64,000 nucleotides of DNA. Origin: UTPRO1 sp031400185. GTDB lineage: Bacteria; Desulfobacterota; Binatia; UTPRO1. The notes below the pieces were generated by a model that was given only the letters and a program-made list of their open reading frames with translations, did no database searches and was not told the DNA's origin. The stretch spans positions 1 through 64,000 of the forward strand of contig JANNPN010000214.1 in the NCBI GenBank assembly GCA_031400185.1, given 5' to 3'. Within the stretch, counting starts at the first letter, position 1. Every line of letters starts with the position of its first letter. Made by a program: the position numbers and the translations under genes. This document shows, piece by piece, positions 27,023-35,023 of the stretch.

Positions 27023-27844
27023 GTGGAAGCAGTTTCTGGAGCAGCAAGAGGTGTAGCGTTCGCGGCGGGTCAGTTCATGAGCGGCCAGCGCATCTTGTTG
27101 GCCGCGATCCCGATCGAGCAGCTCCACCCCAATCCTCAACAACCGCGGAGATTCATCGACCCCGCCGGTCTCGATGAGCTCACTGAGTCCGTGCGTCAGC
27201 GCGGAGTGCTGCAGCCGATCATCGTCAAGCACGAGGGTGACGGCTATTTGATCATGGCCGGTGAGCGCCGCTACCGTGCGGCCAAAGCCGCCGGTCTGAC
27301 GGTTATGCCGGCGATCGTCCGCGACGACGATCCGAACGAGATCGCGCTGATCGAGAACCTTCAGCGCGAGGATTTGACGGCGCTCGAAGAAGCCGAAGGC
27401 CTCGGAGCGATGGTTGCCCGCTACGGCTACACGCACCAAGCCCTCGCGCAACTGCTCCACAAGAGCCGCCCATACGTTTCGAACACGCTCGTTCTGACGC
27501 GTCTTCCGGCCGAGGTGAAAGCCGAGCTGCACCGCTACCCGTCGATTTCGCGCGAGATCCTGATGACCATCGCTCGTCAGGAATCGGAAATCGAGATGCT
27601 GAAGCTCTGGCGGCGCGTCAAGCTCGCCAACATCTCCGTCCACAAGTTTCGCGAATCCCGGCGCACGGAGACCGGGGCCGAGCGTGCTCGCGAGGTGATG
27701 GCGGCCGCGCGTCGGGTGAACCGCAAGCTCCGGGATTTCGAAGCGACCGACCTGAGCGAGACGGAGCGACAGAAACTGGTTCGGGTGTTGCGCCGCACGC
27801 GCAAGCGCGTCGATCACATGCTTACCGCGATAGGTTCGTCCTGA
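27023..27844 (+). CDS. Second ParB/Noc-family protein, without a ParA partner
   Basis: 273 residues. The start GTG 27023 has AAGGAGG five bases upstream. The ParB N-terminal domain is intact (QLHPNPQQPRR, GERRYRAAKAAGL, ENLQREDLTALEEAEG), followed by a helix-turn-helix (YTHQALAQLLHKSRPYVSNT). The C-terminal part differs from the ParB at 6.1 kb: it is highly basic (LVRVLRRTRKRVDHML) and lacks the long Arg/Gly-rich linker. It could be a Noc-like nucleoid-occlusion factor or another CTP-switch DNA-binding protein. It stands alone between a terminator and a convergent gene, so it is probably transcribed by itself. Confidence 0.88.
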   Translation: MEAVSGAARGVAFAAGQFMSGQRILLAAIPIEQLHPNPQQPRRFIDPAGLDELTESVRQRGVLQPIIVKHEGDGYLIMAGERRYRAAKAAGLTVMPAIVRDDDPNEIALIENLQREDLTALEEAEGLGAMVARYGYTHQALAQLLHKSRPYVSNTLVLTRLPAEVKAELHRYPSISREILMTIARQESEIEMLKLWRRVKLANISVHKFRESRRTETGAERAREVMAAARRVNRKLRDFEATDLSETERQKLVRVLRRTRKRVDHMLTAIGSS

Positions 27845-27857
27845 GCCGGTGCTTGTG

Positions 27858-29186
27858 CTAGCTCCGCGCCGCCGGGGTCTGCTCACGCGGCGTTTCTGGC
27901 TGGGACGGCGTGAGGAGAACTTTGCTCACGCGGCGACCCTTCATCTCGATGACCTTCGCGGTGAACCCGGCGATCGCCACGAGATCTCCGATGCGCGCGA
28001 TCCGGCCGAGCCGCGCGATCACGAAACCCCCGAGCGTCGAGCTCTCGTGCTCGGGCGGCTCGAAGCCGAGCCGGGCGGCGATCTCCTCCAGGAGCACGAG
28101 GCCGTCGACGACATAGCCCTCGGGCGTCGACTGCATGCGCGGCGCCTCGGTGTCGAACTCGTCTTGGATCTCCCCGACGATCTCCTCGAGCACATCCTCG
28201 AAGGTCACGAGACCCGAGGTGCCGCCGTACTCGTCGACGACGATTGCCATGTGGACCCGTCGCTGCTGGAAGTCGCGTTGCAGGAGCTCGAGCGGGCGGC
28301 TTTCGGGCACGAACAACATGTCGCGCTTCAACTTCAGGAGATCTTGGGAGTCGAGTAGTCCCTCGGCAGGCTGGAACAGGTCTTTCGCATGGATCATTCC
28401 TATTACGTGGTCGATGTCGTCGCTGCAGAGAGGATACCGCGTGTGTTGGGTCTGGCGAATCGTCTCGAGGTTCTGCGCGAGGGATTTCTTGAGGCTCAAA
28501 TGCACGATGTCGGCGCGCGGTACCATGATGTGCTTGGCCGACCGCCGCGTGTAGTCGAAGACGTTCTCCAGAAGCTTCCGCTTCGAAGCGGAGAGCGTTC
28601 CGGTACGGTGGGATTCCGCCAGCAGCAAGCGCAGCTCCTCCTCCGAGTGTGCCAGCTCGGATTCGGTGGCCGGCGTGATGCGGAACATGCGCAGGAAAAA
28701 GTTCGAGGATGCGTTCAGGAAGTATAGAGCCGGGTAGAAGACCCTGTAGAACAGTCGCAGCGGCGTCGCCACAAACAGCGACATCTCCTCCGGGCGGCGG
28801 ATCGCGAACGACTTCGGAGCCAATTCGCCCAGGACGATGTGCAAAAACGTGATCAACGCGAACGCGATCGTGAGCGAGATGGTGTGGACCACGGTCTCGG
28901 ACCAGATACCGAGCGCGCCGAGCAATGGGGTGACCAGGCTTGCGAATGCCGGCTCTCCTATCCACCCGAGGCCGAGGCTCGCGAGGGTAATGCCGAGCTG
29001 GGTTGCGGACAGATACGCGTCGAGGTTCTGGATCGCGCTCTGCACCGCGGCGGAGCCTCGTACGTTCTCGCGGACAAGCTCCTGGACGCGAGTCGAGCGA
29101 ACTTTGACGATCGCAAACTCCGCAGCAACGAAGAAAGCGTTCAGGAAGACCAGGAGCGCCGCGAGCAGCAGGTAGCCTGTGCTCAT
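27858..29186 (-). CDS. CNNM/CBS-domain membrane protein (hemolysin C/CorC family)
   Basis: 442 residues. The N-terminal CNNM membrane domain (about residues 1-190) opens with GYLLLAALLVFLNAFFVAAEFAIVKVR and includes ATQLGITLASLGLGWIGEPAF. A CBS pair follows (ADIVHLSLKKSL; DKSRPLELL-like PESRPLELLQRDFQQ; VDEYGGTSGLVTFEDVLEEI VGEI core). A CorC/HlyC C-terminal domain closes it (LGFEPPEHESSTLGGFV). Members are linked to magnesium or cobalt efflux. It converges with parB2 with a 13-base gap. 'Hemolysin' is a historical name and not supported here. Confidence 0.9.
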   Translation of the reverse strand: MSTGYLLLAALLVFLNAFFVAAEFAIVKVRSTRVQELVRENVRGSAAVQSAIQNLDAYLSATQLGITLASLGLGWIGEPAFASLVTPLLGALGIWSETVVHTISLTIAFALITFLHIVLGELAPKSFAIRRPEEMSLFVATPLRLFYRVFYPALYFLNASSNFFLRMFRITPATESELAHSEEELRLLLAESHRTGTLSASKRKLLENVFDYTRRSAKHIMVPRADIVHLSLKKSLAQNLETIRQTQHTRYPLCSDDIDHVIGMIHAKDLFQPAEGLLDSQDLLKLKRDMLFVPESRPLELLQRDFQQRRVHMAIVVDEYGGTSGLVTFEDVLEEIVGEIQDEFDTEAPRMQSTPEGYVVDGLVLLEEIAARLGFEPPEHESSTLGGFVIARLGRIARIGDLVAIAGFTAKVIEMKGRRVSKVLLTPSQPETPREQTPAARS

Positions 29187-29316
29187 GCAAACAGGCCAGG
29201 CGTCCGGCGACCCAAAATGGCGCTCCTAAGGGAGGATGAATCAAGGGCACGCATCACGCGCGGGGCGGGACTTTAGCCAATCGTGAGCCGGCCCCGCAAG
29301 CTTGGCATTTCGGCTA

Positions 29317-29344
29317 CTGACAGCATGGTCCACGCTGGTATAGG
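29317..29344 (+). promoter_or_regulatory. Sigma-70-type promoter of the small secreted protein gene
   Basis: CTGACA (29317-29322) and TATAGG (29339-29344) are separated by 16 bases and lie about 30 bases before the start codon at 29376. Confidence 0.55.
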
Positions 29345-29375
29345 TTCAAGGAGAGCGAAACCGAGGAGGTTGCAC

Positions 29376-29909
29376 ATGCGAAGGGCTATGAGGACGGTGA
29401 TCGCTGCGCTGGGTATGCTGACGCTCGCGACTCCATCTTTCGCGACTTCAGTGGCTATCGGACCCGGACGGCCGCTCGGAGAGCGTGGATTCGAGCGATA
29501 CGTCGAGACGAATCTCGAGCTCCGTACGTTCATCACGCTGCGTGGCTATCCGGATTGGGCCGAGGTGGTCGAGGTCGATAGCGACCTGCCGCTCGATTCG
29601 TACGAGCTGCGTCTGTACTACCTCCGTCTCGACCGCGAGGTGGCGTTCACGCACGCATTCATTCTAGGCCGACCGCATGTGAGCCTCCGCCTGTTCGAGC
29701 GGCCCATTGTAGCCGTGGATCGTGCTCGCATCGAGGAAGCCTACCTCGCGCACGATCCGGCCCGGCGCGCGGAGCTCGCCGCCGATCGCGCGATGGCGAC
29801 GGCGCTGCAAGCCGAACGCGCCGCAGTCGCCGCCGAGCGACTGGCTGTTCAAGCCGAGCAGTTCAGTAGTCGGATGGAAGAAGACTTCCATCGCCGCCTG
29901 CGCAAGTAA
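29376..29909 (+). CDS. Small secreted protein of unknown function
   Basis: 177 residues starting at ATG 29376 with AGGAGG six bases upstream. An N-terminal signal peptide is clear (RTVIAALGMLTLATPSFA). The mature part has a short beta-rich stretch (YVETNLELRTFITLRGYPDW, then DSYELRLYYLRLDREVAF) and ends in an Ala/Glu/Arg-rich helix that should form a coiled coil (ADRAMATALQAERAAVAAER). I do not recognise the family. It has its own promoter and a strong terminator, so it is a single-gene unit that could be highly expressed in the periplasm. Confidence 0.82.
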   Translation: MRRAMRTVIAALGMLTLATPSFATSVAIGPGRPLGERGFERYVETNLELRTFITLRGYPDWAEVVEVDSDLPLDSYELRLYYLRLDREVAFTHAFILGRPHVSLRLFERPIVAVDRARIEEAYLAHDPARRAELAADRAMATALQAERAAVAAERLAVQAEQFSSRMEEDFHRRLRK

Positions 29910-29926
29910 CCCGACCACCTCCATGA

Positions 29927-29972
29927 GCGCGGACACCCATCCCCGGTGGATCGGGTGTCCGCGCATTGTTTT
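29927..29972 (+). terminator. Intrinsic terminator after the small secreted protein
   Basis: Perfect 12-base stem GCGCGGACACCC / GGGTGTCCGCGC with a 14-base loop, followed by ATTGTTTT. Confidence 0.85.
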
Positions 29973-30207
29973 CGGGATCGGCGCACGTCTGCACGATCGT
30001 CCCCGCGGACGCCACCGATCGTCGCCACACGCAGGCGCTCAGGCATGTCTCAGACGCGATCGCGCTGCGCCTGCGTATGCGCCGCCGCCGCAGCGGCCAC
30101 CAACCCATCGGTTTCGCGAATATTTCAAGGGGACGGACGGTCGAGACGGACGTTGGAGGGCTCTCTCCGAAGACCCTCTTTCCGGACGGGATCGGTGCGG
30201 CGGAGGG

Positions 30208-30223
30208 TGGCACGGAACTTGGT
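30208..30223 (+). promoter_or_regulatory. Weak sigma-54-like promoter
   Basis: TGGCACGGAACTTGGT fits the -24/-12 pattern (TGGCACG-N4-TTGCW) except that the invariant -12 GC reads GG. It lies 47 bases upstream of the small gene at 30270. The mismatch is at a critical base, so this is only a candidate. The rest of the stretch 29973-30207 shows nothing I can name. Confidence 0.3.
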
Positions 30224-30269
30224 CAACATGACTCGCAGTCAATCGCACCTGCGAGAGGAGCAACACCTC

Positions 30270-30521
30270 ATGTTCGGCCAGCCCACCACCACTCCCCAGA
30301 GTCGTCCCGCCCTCCTCAGCGACATGCACCTCGACTTCAGGAACTCGTACGAGACCCTATTCCTCCTGATCGAGCTCTCGGATGCGATGAAACGTGGCGT
30401 ACGCCACTACCGCCTCGACGGCACTCCGCTCGACCGTCTCAACAACGTGGTCGAAGCCTTGATCTTCGACGGCGAGGTCTTCTTCGACGACGCGACCAGC
30501 GCCGCGCCTCTCGGTCACTGA
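30270..30521 (+). CDS. Small hypothetical protein
   Basis: 83 residues beginning MFGQPTTTPQSRPALLSDMH. ATG 30270 has AGAGGAG about nine bases upstream; an in-frame ATG at 30228 lacks one. After a polar N-terminus, the body is a compact alpha/beta-looking segment (FRNSYETLFLLIELSDAM, then LDRLNNVVEALIFDGEVFFDD), acidic overall and without cysteines or membrane helices. Not recognised. It ends at a terminator shared with the convergent gene at 30589. Confidence 0.65.
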   Translation: MFGQPTTTPQSRPALLSDMHLDFRNSYETLFLLIELSDAMKRGVRHYRLDGTPLDRLNNVVEALIFDGEVFFDDATSAAPLGH

Positions 30522-30534
30522 TCGGCACAAACGA

Positions 30535-30569
30535 AAAGGGCACGACCCCCCGCGGGAGTCGTGCCCTTT
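30535..30569. terminator. Bidirectional terminator between convergent small genes
   Basis: Perfect 12-base stem AAAGGGCACGAC / GTCGTGCCCTTT with an 11-base loop. A and T runs at the stem base let it act in both directions, between the gene ending at 30521 and the one whose stop is at 30589. Confidence 0.85.
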
Positions 30570-30588
30570 CGGCCACGAAGATGTCGCG

Positions 30589-31038
30589 CTACGCCGACTT
30601 CTTGAGGTACTCGCGCGGACCGGTGATGCTGTGCCGTCGCCCGTTCACACGGCGGAATGGGAACCGATAGAGGGTCGGCTGACCCTGACGGACGCGGCTG
30701 AGTTCGGCGCTCTTCCACCGGGCCATGCCGCTGCGGAGATACTCGGGCTCCAGCTCGAGCGCGGCGCACACGTTCTCGAACGAGAAGGGCCAATCGGCTT
30801 CGGCGCCCGCCATCCAGGCTTCGACCTCTTCGACTAGCCGCTGGCTCCGACGGTTCTCCGCGATCACGTGCCGCTGAAAGGTCGCGATCGCCTCTTCTAG
30901 GACCGCGAGCATCAGCCGCTTCTCGGGCTGAAACGCCGCATCCGATCCTACGCGATCGAAGTATTGCGCCGGCACTAGAGTGTCGGGCTCGAGGGGAGTG
31001 GCAGTCCGCTCTTCGGTCACTGCGCTACGCAACTCCAT
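30589..31038 (-). CDS. Helix-rich protein of unknown function, copy A of a paralog pair
   Basis: 149 residues; ATG 31038 has GGAGGAGG upstream. The core matches the gene at 33470: PDTLVPAQYFD..., then EKRLMLAVLEEAIATFQ, a Trp-containing helix (VEEVEAWMAG), and ADWPFSFENVCAALELEPEYLRSG. The last segment looks like a helix-turn-helix (inference). A basic C-terminal tail (FPFRRVNGRRHSITGPREYL) is unique to this copy. I recall related proteins in deltaproteobacteria but no named function. A sigma-54-type site lies about 50 bases upstream of the start. A DNA-binding regulator is the likeliest role. Confidence 0.78.
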   Translation of the reverse strand: MELRSAVTEERTATPLEPDTLVPAQYFDRVGSDAAFQPEKRLMLAVLEEAIATFQRHVIAENRRSQRLVEEVEAWMAGAEADWPFSFENVCAALELEPEYLRSGMARWKSAELSRVRQGQPTLYRFPFRRVNGRRHSITGPREYLKKSA

Positions 31039-31089
31039 GGGATGGTCCTCCTCCGGCCGGGTCCTGTTCGACCGTGCACCCGACGCCTC

Positions 31090-31105
31090 AGCAGACCGCG
31101 TGCCA
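31090..31105 (-). promoter_or_regulatory. Sigma-54-type promoter upstream of paralog A
   Basis: On the minus strand TGGCACGCGGTCTGCT has the exact GG-N10-GC spacing. Only the first T of TTGC is C. The predicted transcript start is near 31078, about 40 bases before the ATG at 31038. Confidence 0.6.
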
Positions 31106-31324
31106 GCGTCGTCAGTTGCATCTCAAGTACGGGTAACAGCAGCAGTTCGATCCGATCGGTGCTGGTGCACCGGATCGATCCACTCGGATGCCGTGGACGC
31201 AGAACACCACCATGATGCTGTGAAACGAGACAACTCTATCGGAGGTCGCCGTCCTCCGGTCCGAGAATGAGCTCAATCCGACCGCGTTGCCACGAGTCGG
31301 CGATCTGGTAGCTTCCGCGCTCCG

Positions 31325-32704
31325 ATGTCGGAGTTCAAACCAGGTGACGACCCGAGCATCCGTCAGCCAATCGGCGCTGTGACCGAGCTCGTCGAGTACG
31401 TGGCCGCCGGCGCCAAGCCGCCAGCCGATTGGCGGGTTGGAACGGAGTACGAGAAGGTCGGCGTCCTGAAGGAAAGCGGTGTTGCTGCGCCATTCAGCGG
31501 CAAACGCGGGATCGAAGCCGTTCTCGATCGGTTGGCGGAACGGTTCGGCTGGCAGCCCAAGAAGGAGCGCGGTCGGACGATTGCACTCATCGGGCGCGAC
31601 GCCAACATCACGGTCGAGCCTGGCGGGCAACTGGAGCTCAGCGGCGAGCAATGCGCGAGCATCCACTGCGCCCATCGCGAGCTCATGGAGCACATCCAGG
31701 AGATCGTGACCGTCGCGGCGGATCTCGACATTGTTTTCCTCGGGCTCGGTATCCAACCGGTGAGCCGCGTCGACGAGATCGAATGGGTTCCGAAGCGTCG
31801 TTACGGGATCATGGGCCCGTACATGACGCAGGTCGGTACGCTGGGACAGCGCATGATGAAGCAGACAGCGACCGTCCAAGCGAACTTCGATTTCGGCGAC
31901 GAGATCGATGCGATGCGAAAGTTCCGCGTCGCGATGGGTCTGGTTCCGCTGATCTCGGCGATGTTCGCGAACTCGTCGATCTCCGAAGGCCGATCGAACG
32001 GGTTCATGACGCTGCGCGGGCACATCTGGACGGATACCGACTCGGCGCGTTCCGGCATGCTCGAGTTCGCCTTCTCACCCGACGCGGGCATCGACGACTA
32101 CGTCCAGTGGGCGCTCGACGTCCCGATGTATTTCATCATCAGAAACGGCGAGTACGTCGAGACGCATCGGACGTTCCGACAGTTCCTCACAGAGGGTTGG
32201 GGAACCGAGCGCGCGACACTCGAGGACTGGGCATTGCATCTCACGACGCTCTTCCCGGAGGTTCGCCTGAAGCGCTACCTGGAGGTGCGCAGCGTCGACA
32301 GCCAGCCTCCCGAAATGATGCTCGCGCTGCCCGCGCTCCTGAAGGGTATCCTCTACGAGCGCGACTCGCTCGAGGGCGCCTGGGATCTCGTCCGCTCGTG
32401 GACCTGGGAGGAACGTCTCGCGATCTACCGCGATGCGCACCGCGAAGGACTGCATGCGCGGATTCGTAAGATTTCGTTGTCCGACCTCGCGCGCGAGCTC
32501 GTGGAGATCGGTGCGTCGGGTCTCAGGCGGCAGAACCAGGTGAACGAAAAGGGCGAGGACGAGCGCATCTATCTCCATCGAATGGAAGAGCTCGTCCGCC
32601 ACGGCAACTCGCTCGGACGGAGCCTCGCCGCACTCTGGGACGGTCCGTGGAACCGCGACGTCGGTCGGTTGATCGAGCACGCCACGTATCGTCTGCCGGA
32701 ATAA
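31325..32704 (+). CDS. gshA: Glutamate-cysteine ligase, plant/proteobacterial type
   Basis: First enzyme of glutathione synthesis, joining Glu and Cys with ATP. 459 residues. It shows the plant-type GCS2 motifs: VGTEYEKVGV near the N-terminus, VEPGGQLELSGEQ, the Arg-rich PKRRYGIMGPYM, and GHIWTDTDSARSGMLEFAF. This class is unrelated in layout to the E. coli GshA. No gshB is in the window; a GST lies at 62.5 kb. It probably has its own promoter in the 31106-31324 gap, which also serves the divergent paralog A. Confidence 0.94.
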   Translation: MSEFKPGDDPSIRQPIGAVTELVEYVAAGAKPPADWRVGTEYEKVGVLKESGVAAPFSGKRGIEAVLDRLAERFGWQPKKERGRTIALIGRDANITVEPGGQLELSGEQCASIHCAHRELMEHIQEIVTVAADLDIVFLGLGIQPVSRVDEIEWVPKRRYGIMGPYMTQVGTLGQRMMKQTATVQANFDFGDEIDAMRKFRVAMGLVPLISAMFANSSISEGRSNGFMTLRGHIWTDTDSARSGMLEFAFSPDAGIDDYVQWALDVPMYFIIRNGEYVETHRTFRQFLTEGWGTERATLEDWALHLTTLFPEVRLKRYLEVRSVDSQPPEMMLALPALLKGILYERDSLEGAWDLVRSWTWEERLAIYRDAHREGLHARIRKISLSDLARELVEIGASGLRRQNQVNEKGEDERIYLHRMEELVRHGNSLGRSLAALWDGPWNRDVGRLIEHATYRLPE

Positions 32705-32794
32705 GCTCGTCGCCCGCCTCGCCGGCACCGGCAGGGATGACAACGGCTGCGGAGGTCGTTTGAGCTCGCGCCCGCGTCGTCTACGCTCGGGAGC

Positions 32795-33367
32795 ATGAGA
32801 GCTGCTCAAAGGTTCGACCGGGACGCGCCCTTCGAACGCACCCCCTTTACCGTCACCAACGGAACACAACTCGAGCTTCGTGGGGTCCTACCCGCCTCCG
32901 ACCTCGAGGAGGTGGGGTTCCTCTTGCCGCCGCGCGTATCATCGTCGCACGCGCGTCGCGGAAACATCCGTGCCTTCTTCGTACGTGCTGCGGTGGAGGA
33001 CGCCGGACTCACGCGGGGCGACTACGTGCTCGTTGAGGAAGCCGAAACGTACGCTCCGGAATCGTGCGTGCTGGCTGCGGCAAACGGACGCTATGTCATC
33101 AGTTGCACGTCACAGCTGAACGGTCACCGGGTGCTCGGAATCTTCCTGGGGATCATCCGCAAGCGAGGATTTCGTCGTGTCGAGCCCACTACCGACCCAG
33201 CTCAATTTCGCACTCCAACCGCAGTGGATAGTCGGCTCCGAATTTTGCGCGGTCAACTCGGCATGTTGGAGTCAACGTACGCGCGGACGCGCAATCCGCG
33301 GTTGCAAACAGCGCTCCGAAACGAAGCAGATCTGGTGAGGCGGAAGCTCCAGAATGGAGCACATTAG
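32795..33367 (+). CDS. LexA/UmuD-like (S24 fold) protein lacking the catalytic serine
   Basis: 190 residues. The middle (about residues 50-125) resembles the C-terminal domain of LexA-type repressors: RAFFVRAAVEDAGLTRGDYV, later CVLAAANGRYVI and HRVLGIFLGIIRKRG. Where the family has GDSM, this protein has AAV, so the nucleophile is missing, and no Lys is seen at the dyad position. The N-terminal 45 residues show no helix-turn-helix; a charged helical tail follows the fold. The start ATG has only a close GGGAG. It may be a non-cleavable sensor or binding module (inference). Followed about 100 bases later by paralog B. Confidence 0.6.
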   Translation: MRAAQRFDRDAPFERTPFTVTNGTQLELRGVLPASDLEEVGFLLPPRVSSSHARRGNIRAFFVRAAVEDAGLTRGDYVLVEEAETYAPESCVLAAANGRYVISCTSQLNGHRVLGIFLGIIRKRGFRRVEPTTDPAQFRTPTAVDSRLRILRGQLGMLESTYARTRNPRLQTALRNEADLVRRKLQNGAH

Positions 33368-33469
33368 CATAAGATGCCCTAATGGTTGATCGTAAGCTTT
33401 TTCATTTCATCGACGTTTCCTCCCGCGCTAGTACTTTGCCGCAACGCGGCATCCAAGGGGGAACGGGTA

Positions 33470-33874
33470 ATGCAAGCAAGGGGAAAGAAATCAGAAGGCG
33501 GTACCGGAGCGGGGCTGTTCGAGCCTGACATTCTTCTGCCGAATCAATACTTTGCGGCTTTTCGTCGTGGCAGGGCTGTGGAGGGAGAGCGCCGGCTCAT
33601 GCTGGCGGTTCTTGAGGACGCGGTCGACAGCTACCGGAAACACGCGGCGGCCTGCGACCCGCGCGAACAAGCGTGCTTCCTTGAGGCCAAAGAGTGGTTC
33701 TCGTCGAGCGATCGCACCTGGCTATTCGCTTTCGAGAACATCTGCGACGTCCTCGAGATGAATGCCGATTACCTCCGCTCGGGGCTGGACCGTTTGCGCC
33801 GCAGCGTGGCGGTCCGGGTTGCTCAGCAGAGCAGCGAACACTACGAACACGCGCTTCAGAACGCAACCGCGTGA
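33470..33874 (+). CDS. Helix-rich protein of unknown function, copy B of a paralog pair
   Basis: 134 residues from ATG 33470 (AAGGGGG upstream). It aligns with the gene at 30589 through PDILLPNQYF, ERRLMLAVLEDAVDSYRKH, EAKEWFSSSDRTWLFAF, and FENICDVLEMNADYLRSG, then diverges at both ends. The last segment again looks like a helix-turn-helix. No sigma-54 site precedes this copy in the sequence. The pair brackets gshA and the S24-like gene, suggesting a duplicated regulator within an accessory patch. Confidence 0.78.
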   Translation: MQARGKKSEGGTGAGLFEPDILLPNQYFAAFRRGRAVEGERRLMLAVLEDAVDSYRKHAAACDPREQACFLEAKEWFSSSDRTWLFAFENICDVLEMNADYLRSGLDRLRRSVAVRVAQQSSEHYEHALQNATA

Positions 33875-33913
33875 CGGTCGGCGGCCGAGCGCGGGATCAC
33901 CGCGTCTCGGCCG

Positions 33914-34921
33914 TCACTGTTCCAGCGGATGCGAGATCGACATCGGCAATCCCGCCTGATCTCGCACTGCTCGCTGCAAGCGAGCCTGGTCAATCCTGTC
34001 CGTCCATCCTTTACGCTCGAGAATCTGCCTGGCGTTGTCTTCGAGGTTGCCTCGTAGCCCGTAGATGTCCGGATGCACCTCGACGAAGATCTCGCCGTCT
34101 CGCGAGCCGACCTTCACCGGCTGGTAGAGGAACTCGCCGGGGCTTCCCACACGCGCTTCGCGAAAGAGAATCGCGATGTCCTCGTTGTAGAGCCGGATGC
34201 AGCCGTGGCTCACCTGCATGCCGACGCCCCACGGCATGTTCGATCCATGCAGCGCATACAGGGGAAGCGTCAGCTCGAGGCGGAACAATCCTAGGGGGTT
34301 CTCCGGATCGCCTCCGGCAATGAAGGTTCGAGGGTCATTGCGCTCGCGGATGTGCTCGGCGCGAATGGATTCGGGGATGACCCAGGTAGGGTTCTCGGTC
34401 TTCCCGCGGATCTTGAAGGTGCCTTCGGGCGTCCGCCAGTCGTCACGACCAAGTCCGACCGGGTACGTCGTGAGCGAGCCATCCTGGAAATGGTAGAGGC
34501 GCATCTCCGGAATGTTCACGACCACGCCCAGCTGTCGCGCTTCCGGCAGTACGAACTCCGTCGGAATCACTAGAACTTCCCTGGGCGAGGGCATCCACGG
34601 ATCGACGCCCGGGTTCGCGGACGTCATCTCGTTGTACCCGAGATCGAAATGCCGGCCGACGTCCAGGAGCGTATCGCCTTCCTCGACGACATACGTCTCT
34701 AGGCTTCCGACGACGCTCACTTCGGAGCTGCCCACGCCCATCCTCAGTGGGTAGCGAGTAGGGATGCGGTTCGCGAAGCTCTCCTCGGTCCAGCGCGACG
34801 CCGACGCATCAGCCGCCCCGAGGCAGCAGCACAGCGCGATGCCGACGGCGGCCATCGTCGGCACGACCCGTCCCCCTCCCCATCGCCGCATTCCCCATCT
34901 CGGCACCGCGACGTTCCTCAT
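33914..34921 (-). CDS. L,D-transpeptidase with LysM domain
   Basis: Periplasmic enzyme that makes 3-3 cross-links or attaches proteins to peptidoglycan. A signal peptide is likely near the N-terminus (TMAAVGIALCCCLGAADASA). A LysM follows (YVVEEGDTLLDVGRHFDLG, NPGVDPWMP). The YkuD catalytic domain has the intact His-Cys signature: LHGSNMPWGVGMQVSHGCIR. The start at 34921 is a choice; in-frame ATGs at 34891 and 34963 are possible and none has a strong ribosome site. It converges with paralog B. Confidence 0.92.
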   Translation of the reverse strand: MRNVAVPRWGMRRWGGGRVVPTMAAVGIALCCCLGAADASASRWTEESFANRIPTRYPLRMGVGSSEVSVVGSLETYVVEEGDTLLDVGRHFDLGYNEMTSANPGVDPWMPSPREVLVIPTEFVLPEARQLGVVVNIPEMRLYHFQDGSLTTYPVGLGRDDWRTPEGTFKIRGKTENPTWVIPESIRAEHIRERNDPRTFIAGGDPENPLGLFRLELTLPLYALHGSNMPWGVGMQVSHGCIRLYNEDIAILFREARVGSPGEFLYQPVKVGSRDGEIFVEVHPDIYGLRGNLEDNARQILERKGWTDRIDQARLQRAVRDQAGLPMSISHPLEQ

Positions 34922-35023
34922 CAGCGCGGCACTTTGGAGCAAGGAGCATTCCTTGTCGAGCATGAACCGCCTGTGAAATAGTGTCGGCGCCACGCGGTGG
35001 CGAAGCTCGTCGGGAGGTTGTCG

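Noticed and set aside
31151..31180. Imperfect hairpin (CGGTGC-TGGT-GCACCG) between paralog A and gshA
   Set aside because: Only six clean base pairs, no U-run, and not placed against either start; not distinguishable from chance in GC-rich DNA.
33425..33440. Sigma-54-like site before paralog B (ACTTTGCC)
   Set aside because: The -24 GG is absent at the required spacing, so the match is only to the -12 half.
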